A DNA stretch of 64,000 nucleotides from Chitinophagales bacterium (GCA_017303855.1 JAFLBL010000014.1:31317-95316); one strand, 5' to 3'. Shown: positions 7,415-17,214, numbered from the stretch's first letter. Numbers and translations are program-made. The notes: a model not told the origin generated them from the sequence alone.

Positions 7415-8704
7415 ATGTACCAGAATTTAGTTGATAAAAAGTGTAAGCTGGCAGTAATCGGCCTGGGTTATGTAGGCCTGCCGATAGCACTGGAATTTGC
7501 CCGGAAGATTTCTGTAATCGGATTCGATATCAGTGCGCGTCGTATAGACATGATGAAACAAGGGATTGATCCCAGCAATGAACTGGACAAAGCCGCATTT
7601 GAGGGTTGTGATATTACATTTACCGATTCGCTCGATGTATTGCGGGAGGCGAAATTTTTTATTGTGGCTGTACCCACGCCAGTGGATGAGCACAATGTGC
7701 CAGACCTGTTACCTGTATTAAAAGCGTCTGAAACGGTTGGGAAAGTGATTAAGCAGGGCGACTATGTGGTGTTTGAATCGACTGTTTTTCCGGGCTGTAC
7801 CGAGGAAGATTGCCTGCCCGTTATTGAAAAATTGTCGGGGTTGAAAAATGTAACTGATTTCAAACTTGGATATTCACCTGAACGTATTAATCCAGGCGAT
7901 AAGCAGCATACACTCGCTACGATCGTTAAGGTCGTATCCGGTTGCGATGCCGCCTCTCTTGAGCAGATTGCCAAAACATATGAACTGGTTGTTAAGGCTG
8001 GTGTACACCGGGCATCCTCCATTAAAGTGGCAGAAGCGGCCAAAATCATTGAGAATACACAGCGGGACCTGAATATCGCATTGATGAATGAATTGTCGCT
8101 GATATTCGATAAAATGAATATTAATACGTATGAAGTACTGGAAGCCGCGGGGACCAAATGGAATTTTCTGAAATTTCAGCCTGGGCTGGTGGGCGGACAT
8201 TGTATAGGGGTGGACCCGTATTACCTGACGTATAAAGCCAAGGAACTGGGATACCATTCAGAAGTTATTCTGGCCGGACGGAGTATCAATGACAATATGG
8301 GAAAATATGTGGCCAAGAAAGTGATTCAGCATATCATCAAGAACAGTGGGGATGTGAAATCCTCAAAAGTGCTGATTAAGGGAGCTACTTTCAAAGAAGA
8401 CGTGAGCGATATCCGGAATTCAAAAGTCGCCGATGTGGTAAATGCGTTGAAAGAATATTATGTGAATGTGGATGTGGAGGACCCGCATGCGGATTCGGCG
8501 GAACTGGAACACGAATACGGTTTTGGTCTGGTGGATAAAGTGGCTACAGATTATGATGCGGTGATTATACCGGTACCGCACCAGCAATATAAGGCACTGG
8601 ATGAGCATTACTATGCCGGCATAACAAAGCCGCATGCCATGGTAGCCGATCTGAAAGGAATATACAGAAACAAAATATCTAACCGAACCTACTGGAGTCT
8701 ATAG
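7415..8704 (+). CDS. tviB: Nucleotide sugar dehydrogenase, TviB/WbpO type
   Basis: NAD-dependent four-electron oxidation of UDP-N-acetylhexosamine to the uronic acid, feeding capsule or O-antigen synthesis. 429 residues: an N-terminal Rossmann domain (GLGYVGLPIALEFA, about 16-29), a central dimerisation helix region, and a C-terminal UDP-binding domain. The catalytic cysteine is in VGGHCIGVDPYYLT (about residue 263), with the general-base lysine in the SSIKVAEAAKIIENTQRD region. Similarity is to TviB/VipA-type UDP-GlcNAc(GalNAc) 6-dehydrogenases. It lies between the aminotransferase and rfbC, with a gap of one base to rfbC. Confidence 0.93.
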   Translation: MYQNLVDKKCKLAVIGLGYVGLPIALEFARKISVIGFDISARRIDMMKQGIDPSNELDKAAFEGCDITFTDSLDVLREAKFFIVAVPTPVDEHNVPDLLPVLKASETVGKVIKQGDYVVFESTVFPGCTEEDCLPVIEKLSGLKNVTDFKLGYSPERINPGDKQHTLATIVKVVSGCDAASLEQIAKTYELVVKAGVHRASSIKVAEAAKIIENTQRDLNIALMNELSLIFDKMNINTYEVLEAAGTKWNFLKFQPGLVGGHCIGVDPYYLTYKAKELGYHSEVILAGRSINDNMGKYVAKKVIQHIIKNSGDVKSSKVLIKGATFKEDVSDIRNSKVADVVNALKEYYVNVDVEDPHADSAELEHEYGFGLVDKVATDYDAVIIPVPHQQYKALDEHYYAGITKPHAMVADLKGIYRNKISNRTYWSL

Positions 8705-8705
8705 T

Positions 8706-9266
8706 ATGCCATTTATAACCAACGAATTTCCCGGGCTCATGGTGTATGAGCCACGTGTATTTGAAGACAGCCGCGGCTACTTCTTTGAATCATTTAATGA
8801 CCGTGTATTCCGTGAAGCGGGTGTGACATCCCAATGGGTACAGGATAATCAATCCAGTTCCTCATACGGAGTGATACGGGGACTGCATTATCAGTTGCCT
8901 CCCAATGCACAAACTAAACTGGTACGAGTATTACGTGGTGAAATACTGGATGTGGTGGTGGATATACGGAAAGGATCACCTACGTATGGGAAAGTGTTCA
9001 GTATCGTATTGTCCGGAGAGAATAAAAAGCAATTGCTGGTGCCCAGGGGATTTGCCCATGGTTTTTCCGTGCTCAGTGAACAGGCAGAAGTATTATATAA
9101 ATGTGATGGGTTTTACAGCAAAGAAAGTGAAGGCGGCATTATTTATAATGATCCGGCTTTAGCTATCGACTGGCGTATACCGGCAGACAGTGCCATCGTA
9201 TCTGACAAGGATCTGATACTTCCGGTGCTGTCATCCTGCAATAATACATTTGAATTTATCGGATAA
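8706..9266 (+). CDS. rfbC: dTDP-4-dehydrorhamnose 3,5-epimerase
   Basis: Third step of dTDP-L-rhamnose synthesis, epimerising dTDP-4-keto-6-deoxyglucose at C3 and C5. 186 residues, as expected for RfbC/RmlC (cupin fold). Seen: DSRGYFFESFN, QDNQSSSSYGVIRGLHYQ (catalytic His about residue 63), KLVRVLRGEILDVVVDIR, and VPRGFAHGFSVLSE. The start ATG comes one base after the tviB stop region. Its stop TAA overlaps the rfbD start by one base, so the three are co-translated. rfbA and rfbB, needed to make the substrate, are not in this window. Confidence 0.97.
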   Translation: MPFITNEFPGLMVYEPRVFEDSRGYFFESFNDRVFREAGVTSQWVQDNQSSSSYGVIRGLHYQLPPNAQTKLVRVLRGEILDVVVDIRKGSPTYGKVFSIVLSGENKKQLLVPRGFAHGFSVLSEQAEVLYKCDGFYSKESEGGIIYNDPALAIDWRIPADSAIVSDKDLILPVLSSCNNTFEFIG

Positions 9267-10132
9267 TGGGAGCAAAACCTGTCATACTCGTTACCGGAGC
9301 CAACGGCCAGCTTGGAAAAGAACTTAAACAGCTCGAACAGGCTTTTTCAGGCTATACATTTATTTTCCTTTCCAGGGAAGACCTGCCCATACATCATTTT
9401 GAACTGGTTCGTAATTTTTTCAAAGGATATCACCCGCAATACCTGATCAATTGTGCGGCTTATACAGCTGTGGATAAAGCGGAAACGGAACAAGACCTGG
9501 CTTTCCAGGTGAATGGGGAAGCCGTAGGTGTACTGGCCGCTGTATGTAAAGAATACAGAACCCGGTTCTTGCATATTTCAACGGATTATGTGTTTGACGG
9601 AAACGGAACAGCACCGTACCAGCCGGACTCACCAACCAATCCGCAAAGTGTCTATGGCGCTTCCAAACTCATGGGAGAGCAGCAGGCCGTTCAGTTTAAC
9701 CCTGAAAGCATTATTATCCGTACCTCCTGGGTCTATTCGGAGTTTGGGAAGAACTTTGTTAAAACGATGATGAAGCTGATGGCCGAGCGGGAAGATCTTA
9801 ATGTGGTTAATGACCAGGTCGGGTCACCTACCTATGCGGCGGATCTGGCTGCGGTGATTATGCAAATTATAAATTCAGGTAAATGGGTGCCGGGCCTTTA
9901 TCACTATAGTAACGAAGGCGTTATTAATTGGTATGAATTTGCACTGGCCATAAAAGAGATCAGCCAAAGCGGCTGCCGGGTACATCCCATTCCGTCTTCA
10001 CAGTATCCCACACCTGCAAAGCGGCCTTCTTATTCAGTGATGGATACCACAAGCCTTTTACATACATGGTCATTGGCTCCAAAACCCTGGAAAGAGAGTC
10101 TGAAAGTCTGCATGGCCAGGCTACACAATTAA
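9266..10132 (+). CDS. rfbD: dTDP-4-dehydrorhamnose reductase
   Basis: Last step of dTDP-L-rhamnose synthesis, an NAD(P)H-dependent short-chain reductase. 288 residues. Seen: the dinucleotide motif VTGANGQLGKEL (about 8-19), NCAAYTAVDKAE (about 62-73), STDYVFDG (about 106-113) and the catalytic YGASK (about 130-134). C-terminal WYEFALAI and RPSYSVMDT are typical. It overlaps rfbC by one base and ends the operon. No strong terminator follows; the next gene starts 263 nt downstream with its own promoter-like box. Confidence 0.97.
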   Translation: MGAKPVILVTGANGQLGKELKQLEQAFSGYTFIFLSREDLPIHHFELVRNFFKGYHPQYLINCAAYTAVDKAETEQDLAFQVNGEAVGVLAAVCKEYRTRFLHISTDYVFDGNGTAPYQPDSPTNPQSVYGASKLMGEQQAVQFNPESIIIRTSWVYSEFGKNFVKTMMKLMAEREDLNVVNDQVGSPTYAADLAAVIMQIINSGKWVPGLYHYSNEGVINWYEFALAIKEISQSGCRVHPIPSSQYPTPAKRPSYSVMDTTSLLHTWSLAPKPWKESLKVCMARLHN

Positions 10133-10329
10133 TTTTCCTGCATTTTTAAACGCCTGGTTTAATTTTCTGTCTGACAGTAACTGCCCGAAGGCGGTGTTGT
10201 TTAACCGTCTTTTCCTTTTTTTAACTACTTAGCAACCTGAATTTCAGGAATGAGCAAACCCCATGGCCCGGTTCACCGATTCAAATGAAGTGACTAACGG
10301 TAGTCATATGTCATGCCCCGCTTAAGGGA

Positions 10330-10337
10330 TACTTTTG
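10330..10337 (+). promoter_or_regulatory. -7 box for the T9SS protein gene (TACTTTTG)
   Basis: Match to TAnnTTTG, 58 nt before the ATG at 10396, in the 263-nt gap after rfbD. The same gap carries ACTAACGGT twice (near 10292 and 10362), possibly an operator. No -33 TTG was found. Confidence 0.4.
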
Positions 10338-10395
10338 TGAAGTAACCGGACGTTTGTATATTACTAACGGTTATCCGGGTCAGAAAGAATGAACA

Positions 10396-12873
10396 ATGAG
10401 CTGTAAACTCCGTATACTGTATTTATTTGTGAAGCTGATGTCTGTGCTGCTGCTCTTGCTGCAGTTTCAGATTTCTGCAGATGCACAAGTACAGGACTGT
10501 CCGGCTAATATTAATTTTTCCCGTGGCGATATAAGTTCCTGGGCGGCCCGCACAGGTCTGATCAACGGGGGCATCACCAACTATCCGGCACCTAATAACG
10601 GGGTGTCCGTAATTCCGGAATATACTATTTCAAGTACGGGTATTCAGGTAATCACATCTCAAGGTACCGACGCTTTCGGCGGGTTTCAGCTTATTCCGAC
10701 AATCAATGGATACTCCTACGGGTATTCGGTTAAAATGGGGTCAACAGCCACTTCCTGGGATTACCGGCAGAGTTCTTCCGGAGCAAGCAATAATCCAGGT
10801 GGATTTTCACGTGCGATTACCTATACTATCAATGTACCGGCAGGGCCTGCATCTGTACCCTATACCATGACCTATGCGTATGCGATGGTACTGGAAAATG
10901 GAACGCATAATTCAAATCAGCAACCGCTGTTTAAAGCAATATTGAATACGGCGGACAGTGTGGTTACCTGTGCTTCACCACAATATTATCTCCCAACTTT
11001 TAATAACGCGGGAGGGGGGAGTGGTTCCGGTTCCACCGGCGCCACTTTGGATACCGCTACTGCACTGGCCAACGGGTTTTCGTTGAGTCCGACTCCATTC
11101 CTGAGTCATACAGGGCAAAACAATAACGTTGGCACATTACTCTATGATGTCTGGACCAAAGGCTGGACTGAAGTCACTTTTGATTTATCCGCTTACCGGG
11201 GACAACAGGTTACACTCACATTTGAAGCCGATAACTGTGCTCCCGGAGGACATTTTGCTTATGCCTATGTGGCCGTACGCAATACCTGTGCAGGTCTTGA
11301 GATCAGCGGCAGTCCTGTAGTTTGTGCTAATTCGGATATGACCTATTCAATTCCCGCATTAGCCAGTGCCATTTACAACTGGACCGTTCCGGCAGGGTGG
11401 ACCATTAATTCCGGTGCCAGTACCAATATGATTAATGTAACAGCGGGCAATACAGGCGGGCTGATTATTGCCCATGAAATAAATGGTTGTGCGGATTTGC
11501 GGGATACAATCGTTGTAACAGCGACGACGCCTACCGTACCGGGACAGGTGAACAGCGATAATACAGTATGTGCCGGAATTAACAGTACAACGCTAAACCT
11601 TACCGGTCAGACCGGTTCAGTACTGCATTGGTTGTCTTCCCCGGATGGAATCAACTGGACATCATTTGCAAATACAAGCAGTTCGTATACGGCTCAGCAA
11701 CTTACCGCGACAACACACTATAAGGCAATTGTTCAAAACGGAACTGCTTGCAAGGCAGACAGCAGCGGCGCAGCCATAATAACCGTAGACCCGAAAACAG
11801 CCGGAGGGGTACTAAGTCCATCTGCTACCAATATTTGTCTTGGACAAAACGCCGACAACCTGCTCACTTTGTCCGGGCATACGGGTAGCGTATTAAACTG
11901 GCAGCGTTCTTTTGATAATGTAAACTGGACCGGGTTGACTCCGGCATATACCGCTACCACCTATCAGGTAAATGGCGTAAATACCACTCAATATTACCGT
12001 TCAATACTCAAAAGCGGGGTTTGTCCCGCAGATACCAGTGCTGTAGCCTCCATCAATTTTATAAATGTTCCTTATCCGGCCGGATTTACTGTGCCTGATT
12101 CCGTCACCATTTGTTATGGCCGTTCTGCTTCACTAACAGCTACTGTAACCGTGGGTACAGCATATAACTGGAGCAACAGCAGTACGCTTACTAATATTGG
12201 ATCGGGTGTAGTGACCAGTCTTCCCCAGGTGATAAATGCCACTGCAACTCCGCGGAACAATACAAATTATATTTTCACGATTACCAATGCCGGATGTCCG
12301 AACATATACCGTGACACATTTGAAGTACGGGTGCGTCCGAGGATCATTGTATTTGCCGGTAATGATACGGCCATAGTAGCCAATCAGCCTTTGCAATTGC
12401 TGGCAACCGTCAGCGATCCGGATGCGGGCAGTTTCAACTGGACCCCATCAACTGGCCTGAATTCAACCTCAGTTTATAACCCGGTGGCAACATTGGGGGC
12501 GGATCTGGGAAATTCAATCACTTACCTTGTCAGAGCCACCAATGCTGAAGGTTGTTACGGAGAAGATGATATCAGAGTCACTATTTTCAAAACCGGTCCG
12601 GATATATTTGTACCCACGGCTTTTACACCGAATAATGATGGGTTAAACGATAAGATATTTCCAATTTGTGTGGGAATTAAGCAACTGGATTATTTCAGGG
12701 TATTTAACCGTTGGGGGCAGCTGGTATTTCAAACCAGCAGCATAGGAGAGGGATGGGACGGCCGCATCCGGGGGCAGATTCAGGATACGAATAACTTTGT
12801 GTATATGGTGCAGGGAACCGATTATACCGGGAAAGTAGTGTTTAAAAAAGGGAATATTATGCTGATCCGCTGA
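10396..12873 (+). CDS. Secreted multidomain protein with T9SS type B (CHU_C) sorting domain
   Basis: An 825-residue exported protein. The signal peptide (about 1-31, hydrophobic run LMSVLLLLLQFQ, cleavage after SADAQ) is followed by an N-terminal beta-domain (about 35-300) that looks like a carbohydrate- or ligand-binding module. Then come PKD/Ig-like repeats with Cys and Trp at regular spacing (for example NWTVPAGWTINSG, LHWLSSPDGINW, LNWQRSFDNVNW). The C-terminal type B sorting domain begins about residue 737 with FVPTAFTPNNDGLND and contains FNRWGQLVF. Such proteins cross the outer membrane through the type IX system; the role here (adhesin, gliding-associated or other) is unknown. The gene stands alone and is followed by a strong terminator. 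Confidence 0.9.
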   Translation: MSCKLRILYLFVKLMSVLLLLLQFQISADAQVQDCPANINFSRGDISSWAARTGLINGGITNYPAPNNGVSVIPEYTISSTGIQVITSQGTDAFGGFQLIPTINGYSYGYSVKMGSTATSWDYRQSSSGASNNPGGFSRAITYTINVPAGPASVPYTMTYAYAMVLENGTHNSNQQPLFKAILNTADSVVTCASPQYYLPTFNNAGGGSGSGSTGATLDTATALANGFSLSPTPFLSHTGQNNNVGTLLYDVWTKGWTEVTFDLSAYRGQQVTLTFEADNCAPGGHFAYAYVAVRNTCAGLEISGSPVVCANSDMTYSIPALASAIYNWTVPAGWTINSGASTNMINVTAGNTGGLIIAHEINGCADLRDTIVVTATTPTVPGQVNSDNTVCAGINSTTLNLTGQTGSVLHWLSSPDGINWTSFANTSSSYTAQQLTATTHYKAIVQNGTACKADSSGAAIITVDPKTAGGVLSPSATNICLGQNADNLLTLSGHTGSVLNWQRSFDNVNWTGLTPAYTATTYQVNGVNTTQYYRSILKSGVCPADTSAVASINFINVPYPAGFTVPDSVTICYGRSASLTATVTVGTAYNWSNSSTLTNIGSGVVTSLPQVINATATPRNNTNYIFTITNAGCPNIYRDTFEVRVRPRIIVFAGNDTAIVANQPLQLLATVSDPDAGSFNWTPSTGLNSTSVYNPVATLGADLGNSITYLVRATNAEGCYGEDDIRVTIFKTGPDIFVPTAFTPNNDGLNDKIFPICVGIKQLDYFRVFNRWGQLVFQTSSIGEGWDGRIRGQIQDTNNFVYMVQGTDYTGKVVFKKGNIMLIR

Positions 12874-12893
12874 GCTGTGAAAGAATAATAATT

Positions 12894-12923
12894 AAAAAAG
12901 CTCCGGTTATCCGGAGCTTTTTT
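12894..12923. terminator. Bidirectional terminator after the T9SS gene and tRNA-Gln
   Basis: Perfect 13-bp inverted repeat, AAAAAAGCTCCGG/CCGGAGCTTTTTT with a TTAT loop. It has T-runs on both strands, so it can end both the plus-strand gene and the minus-strand tRNA-Gln that finishes 2 nt away. Confidence 0.9.
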
Positions 12924-12925
12924 GT

Positions 12926-12995
12926 TGACCCATAAGGATTCGAACCTTAAATGACTGAACCAAAATCAGTAGTGTTACCATTACACCATGGGTCA
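12926..12995 (-). tRNA. tRNA-Gln (TTG anticodon)
   Basis: A 70-nt cloverleaf with acceptor TGACCCA/TGGGTCA, D-stem GTG/CAC, anticodon stem ACTGA/TCAGT with loop TTTTGGT (anticodon TTG), and T-arm TAAGG-TTCGAAT-CCTTA. All stems pair without mismatch. CCA is not encoded. Confidence 0.96.
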
Positions 12996-13038
12996 ATCTC
13001 CCGCGTTTCCGAAGGAACCAAAATTGCTTTTGGGAGTG

Positions 13039-13069
13039 CAAAAATAAGGCTATATGGCGTTTCTCCCAA
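13039..13069 (-). promoter_or_regulatory. Promoter of tRNA-Gln
   Basis: Minus strand: TTG at 13069-13067, a 20-nt spacer, then TATTTTTG at 13046-13039. This is a full match to the Bacteroidota -33/-7 pattern, about 43 nt before the tRNA 5' end. Confidence 0.7.
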
Positions 13070-13096
13070 ATGGTTTTTTAGATTTTATTGAAAAAA

Positions 13097-15733
13097 TCAG
13101 GCTTTTGCCAATTCCTGCTCCTCCCTCACTTTCAACTCTTTAATCTTATCCAGGGCCCTGGCCACCACATCGCACATAATGGTATATAGTGCCCCGGGTT
13201 TTGCCTGCTCATAAATATGATCCAGGGCCTGATCTTCGTTGGGAATCGTAAGCACCGGTATTTGCGGATTTACTTTATAAATACCTTCTTTTAACAACTC
13301 AATTATTTCCTCAGCGGACCGTCCCCGCAGATTCTTATCGCAGCGGATGATGATTTCGTCAAAATAAGCGGCTGAAATTTCCCCTAGTTCACGGATATCT
13401 TCATCTCTTCTGTCGCCGGTGCCGCTGATCACTCCTACTTTTACCGGGTAATCCAGTTTGCTTACAAAGTCACATAGCAGCCGCAATCCATGCGGATTAT
13501 GGGCAAAGTCGGCCAGTATTGTGAAATGTTTAAAATGGAAAAAGTTGAGCCGCCCCGGAGTAAGGCTTTCGCTGGGTACAAATGTCTGCAGCCCCGTACG
13601 GATATCATCAATATTAATATCCCGGTACAGATAGGCGGCGAGTACAGCAGGCAGGCAATTATTAATATTATGAACGGCTTTGCCCTCAAATGTCAGGGGA
13701 ATATCCCGGGCCGGCAACACACGGATTTTCCAGGTACCTTTCATAATGGTAACATACCCGTTTTCAAACACACAAGCCAGTCCATGATTGGCACAATGTT
13801 GCTTTATCCTGGGATTGTGTTCATCCATACTGAATAGTGCAATATTGCATTTCAGGTCCGCCTTCATTTTATATACCAGGTCGTCATCGGCATTTAACAC
13901 GGCATACCCGTGCGGGAAGACAGTTTCAGGAACCACGGCTTTTACTTTCGCCATTTGTTCAACTGAATTAATTCCTCCCAGCCCTATATGATCCGCTGCC
14001 ACATTGGTTACTACTGCTACTTCACAGTTTTGGAAAGCAAGTCCGGCTTTCAGAATACCTCCCCTGGCACATTCCAATACGGCAAAATCAACGGTTGGGT
14101 CTTTTAAAACAAACTGCGAAGAGATCGGTCCGGTGCAATCACCTTTCATCATCAGCTGGTTCTGAATATACACACCGTCACTGGTGGTATACCCTGTTTT
14201 TTTACCGGCTGTTTTAGCTATATGGGCAATCAGCCGGGTGGTGGTTGTTTTTCCGTTGGTACCGGTAACGGCAATAATGGGAATCCGGCCGGCACTTCCT
14301 TTCGGGAATAACATATCCACAACCGGTTCTGCCACATTTCTGGGCAATCCTTCGGCCGGTTCAATATGCATCCTGAAGCCTGGTGCGGCATTTACTTCAA
14401 GAATGGCACCTCCGTTTTCAGCAACAGGTGTGCGCAGGTCTGTTGCCATTACATCAATTCCGCAGATATCCAGTCCGATGATTTTTGCAATCCGTTCAAA
14501 CATGAAAACATTTGCCGGATGTACTTCATCGGTTACATCAGTGGATGTGCCACCTGTAGAAAGGTTAGCCGTAGGTTTCAGTAAAAAAAGTTCGCCTTTG
14601 GCCGGTATATGCTGAAGTGTAACGCCTGCATCGTCCAGCATTTTCTGGGTAAACTGATCAATGGTTATCTGGGTGAGCACTTTTTCATGTCCATAGCCAC
14701 GACGGGGATCTTTATTCACTTCATCAATCAGCCATTGCAGATCGTGGATGCCGTCTCCGATTACGGAAGCGGGAGTCCGGAGGGCCGCGCAAATGAACTT
14801 GTAGTTGATGACCAGGCAGCGGAAGTCGTATCCGGTGATAAACCGTTCCACAATCACACTGCGGCTGTACTGTTTCGCTGCGGCAAACGCTTTAAGTGCC
14901 TGTTCCCTGTTCGTAATATTGGTAGTGTTCCCTTTTCCATGATTCCCGTCAATCGGTTTTATCACCAATGGGTAACCGAATTTTTCAATGGCTGCATCAA
15001 GCCCTTCTTCTGAGCGAACCACCGTACCCCGGGGTACCGGAATTTCCGCAGCTTCCAGGAGCATCTTGGTTTCTTCCTTATCACAGGCAATATCCACGGC
15101 GATATTAGAAGTAGTGGAAGCAATAGTGGCACGGATACGTTTCTGGTTTACGCCGTATCCCAGTTGTACCAGGCTTTGTTTATTCAACCGGATATAGGGG
15201 ATTCCTCTTTTTGCGGCTTCTTCCACAATACAACCGGTGGAAGGCCCGAGGCGCGTGTCCTCACGAATCTCCCGCATCTGCTGAATATCGTCCGTCAGAT
15301 CATAATCTGTGCCGTCAATCAGGGCCTGGGCAATACGAACCGCCGCTTTAGCCGCATATACACCAGCGTCTTCTTCCATATAACTGAAAACGACATAATA
15401 GATTCCTTCTTTTTCACCATCCGGGGTGCGGGTACGGCCAAATCCCGTATCCATACCGGCAAGTGTCTGGATTTCGAGTGCGATATGTTCCACCACATGT
15501 CCCATCCAGGTGCCCTCGTCTACCCGCTGGAAAAAGCCACCGGGGCTGCCTACACTGCACCGGTGTGTATAAAGACTGGGTAATAATTTTTCAAGCCGGT
15601 CCCGGAAACCCGGTATTTTATTGGTGGGCATGTTTTCTTTTTCTTCCAGGTCCAGTTTCATCTGGATCAGTTTTGTTCTCCGTACACTCCAGTAGTTAGG
15701 GCCTTTCAGCACTTTGATTTCAAGTATGCGCAT
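13097..15733 (-). CDS. cphA: Cyanophycin synthetase
   Basis: Builds cyanophycin, a poly-aspartate chain carrying arginine on each side chain, as a nitrogen store in the cytoplasm, using ATP at two sites. 878 residues, the length of cyanobacterial CphA1. Domains in order: N-terminal domain (about 1-160); ATP-grasp domain (about 165-480) with NHGKGN near 262 and ILEVNAAPGFRMHIEP near 440-455; and a Mur-ligase-like domain with P-loop TGTNGKTTTTR near 490, DHIGLGG, and DFAHNPHGLR in its C-terminal part. The ATG at 15733 is standard. The gene is divergent from the class V aminotransferase gene, which is followed by cphB. Confidence 0.96.
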   Translation of the reverse strand: MRILEIKVLKGPNYWSVRRTKLIQMKLDLEEKENMPTNKIPGFRDRLEKLLPSLYTHRCSVGSPGGFFQRVDEGTWMGHVVEHIALEIQTLAGMDTGFGRTRTPDGEKEGIYYVVFSYMEEDAGVYAAKAAVRIAQALIDGTDYDLTDDIQQMREIREDTRLGPSTGCIVEEAAKRGIPYIRLNKQSLVQLGYGVNQKRIRATIASTTSNIAVDIACDKEETKMLLEAAEIPVPRGTVVRSEEGLDAAIEKFGYPLVIKPIDGNHGKGNTTNITNREQALKAFAAAKQYSRSVIVERFITGYDFRCLVINYKFICAALRTPASVIGDGIHDLQWLIDEVNKDPRRGYGHEKVLTQITIDQFTQKMLDDAGVTLQHIPAKGELFLLKPTANLSTGGTSTDVTDEVHPANVFMFERIAKIIGLDICGIDVMATDLRTPVAENGGAILEVNAAPGFRMHIEPAEGLPRNVAEPVVDMLFPKGSAGRIPIIAVTGTNGKTTTTRLIAHIAKTAGKKTGYTTSDGVYIQNQLMMKGDCTGPISSQFVLKDPTVDFAVLECARGGILKAGLAFQNCEVAVVTNVAADHIGLGGINSVEQMAKVKAVVPETVFPHGYAVLNADDDLVYKMKADLKCNIALFSMDEHNPRIKQHCANHGLACVFENGYVTIMKGTWKIRVLPARDIPLTFEGKAVHNINNCLPAVLAAYLYRDINIDDIRTGLQTFVPSESLTPGRLNFFHFKHFTILADFAHNPHGLRLLCDFVSKLDYPVKVGVISGTGDRRDEDIRELGEISAAYFDEIIIRCDKNLRGRSAEEIIELLKEGIYKVNPQIPVLTIPNEDQALDHIYEQAKPGALYTIMCDVVARALDKIKELKVREEQELAKA

Positions 15734-15836
15734 AAGCAGGTTTATTGAACCTTCAATATAAGTGTTTTTAACTGAGTCGCCAACCGGGTTGCCGGCAACG
15801 CTTTTTCAGTATATTTAAACACTTAAAATCAATTGT

Positions 15837-17135
15837 ATGTCTCTAAACAGCCGTCGACGGTTCCTTCAGCGGGCCGGTATGTTTTCCGCTACCAGTTTTC
15901 TGGCAACACTCACCGCACCAGCCTGGAGCAGGAACCTGCAACAGGCCCTGCAAAATGCGTCCGCCATTTCTCCTGAAAAACTGGCATCGGATGAAGACTT
16001 CTGGTATTATATCCAGCAATCGTTTACGGTATCACCCTCGTTGATCAACCTGAATAATGGAGGGGTTTCTCCGGCACCCAAAACGGTGCAGGATGCGATG
16101 AAACGGTATTATGATCTTAGTAATGAGGCGCCGAGTTATTATATGTGGCGCGTACTGGATCAGGGCAGGGAGCCGCTGCGCCGGAACCTGGCCAGAGTTG
16201 CGGGTTGTTCACCGGAGGAAATAGCGATTAACCGTAATTCGTCAGAAGGTCTGGAGACCGTAATTTTCGGTATGCAACTGAAAGCGGGTGATGAAGTGGT
16301 GGCTGCAAAACAGGATTATCCAAACATGATAAATGCCTATAAGCAACGGGAAATCCGGGACGGAATTAAAATGGTCTGGATCAATCTGGAGTTACCCAGC
16401 GAAGATGAAGATTACCTGGTCAATCAGTATGTAAATGCGTTTTCGCCGAAGACAAGGGTAGTACATATCACCCATATAATTAACTGGAACGGTCAGATTT
16501 TGCCAGTGAAGAAAATTGCCCGTGAGGCGCATAAAAGGGGAATAGAAGTAGTAGTGGATGGTGCGCATAGTTTTGCCCATTTTGATTTTAACGTGCCCGA
16601 TCTGGATGCCGACTACTTTGCCGGCAGTTTGCATAAATGGTTATATGCCCCAATCGGCAGCGGGCTGTTGTATGTGCGCAGGGAAAAAATTAAAAAAATT
16701 TTCCCGATGTTCGCCGTGGACAATCCGCTCAAAGACGATATACGAAAATTTGAAGCCCTTGGTACGCGGCCCTTTTTTATCGAACAGGCCATCGGGAAAG
16801 CGATTGAATTTCATGAAATGATCGGCGCGGAGCGAAAAGAAAAACGGCTGCACTACCTGAAGAATTACTGGATGGAAAAAGTGAAGCATCTGCCGGGTGT
16901 GAAATTGAATACATCCCTCCATCCCAAGTGGGGCTGTGCCATCGGAAATGTGGGTATAGAAGGCCGTAAACCCGGTGAGCTTGATAGCTTTTTGCTCGAT
17001 AAGTACAGAGTGCATACCGTGGCTATAGAATGGGAAAATATTAAGGGGGTACGGGTAACACCCAACGTGTATACAACAACGAAACAGCTGGATGTACTGG
17101 TGGATGGCATCACTGCATTTTGTAAAATGAAATAA
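15837..17135 (+). CDS. Tat-exported class V aminotransferase (isopenicillin N epimerase-like)
   Basis: A 432-residue PLP enzyme. The N-terminus has a twin-arginine signal (SRRRFLQRAG, then a hydrophobic stretch ending near APAWS, residue about 31), so the folded enzyme should reach the periplasm. Catalytic features: NRNSSEGLETVIFG near the PLP phosphate site, VVVDGAHSFAHFDF (Asp and His near PLP), and the Schiff-base lysine in GSLHKWLYAPIGSG (about residue 268). Close family members include isopenicillin N epimerase and cysteine desulfurase-like proteins; the substrate is unknown. It lies between cphA and cphB, with an imperfect GC-rich hairpin after the stop (about 17146-17170). A link to cyanophycin is possible but unproven, since its predicted location differs from that of CphA/CphB. 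Confidence 0.88.
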   Translation: MSLNSRRRFLQRAGMFSATSFLATLTAPAWSRNLQQALQNASAISPEKLASDEDFWYYIQQSFTVSPSLINLNNGGVSPAPKTVQDAMKRYYDLSNEAPSYYMWRVLDQGREPLRRNLARVAGCSPEEIAINRNSSEGLETVIFGMQLKAGDEVVAAKQDYPNMINAYKQREIRDGIKMVWINLELPSEDEDYLVNQYVNAFSPKTRVVHITHIINWNGQILPVKKIAREAHKRGIEVVVDGAHSFAHFDFNVPDLDADYFAGSLHKWLYAPIGSGLLYVRREKIKKIFPMFAVDNPLKDDIRKFEALGTRPFFIEQAIGKAIEFHEMIGAERKEKRLHYLKNYWMEKVKHLPGVKLNTSLHPKWGCAIGNVGIEGRKPGELDSFLLDKYRVHTVAIEWENIKGVRVTPNVYTTTKQLDVLVDGITAFCKMK

Positions 17136-17186
17136 AAAAAGAACTGGTGCCCGGTAAGCTTCCGGGCCACTGAACAATTTTCTTTC

Positions 17187-17194
17187 TATTTTTG
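17187..17194 (+). promoter_or_regulatory. -7 box for cphB (TATTTTTG)
   Basis: Match to TAnnTTTG, 20 nt before the cphB ATG. It suggests cphB can be transcribed apart from the upstream aminotransferase gene. Confidence 0.45.
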
Positions 17195-17214
17195 TCTGAA
17201 TCAAATCCCGGTGA

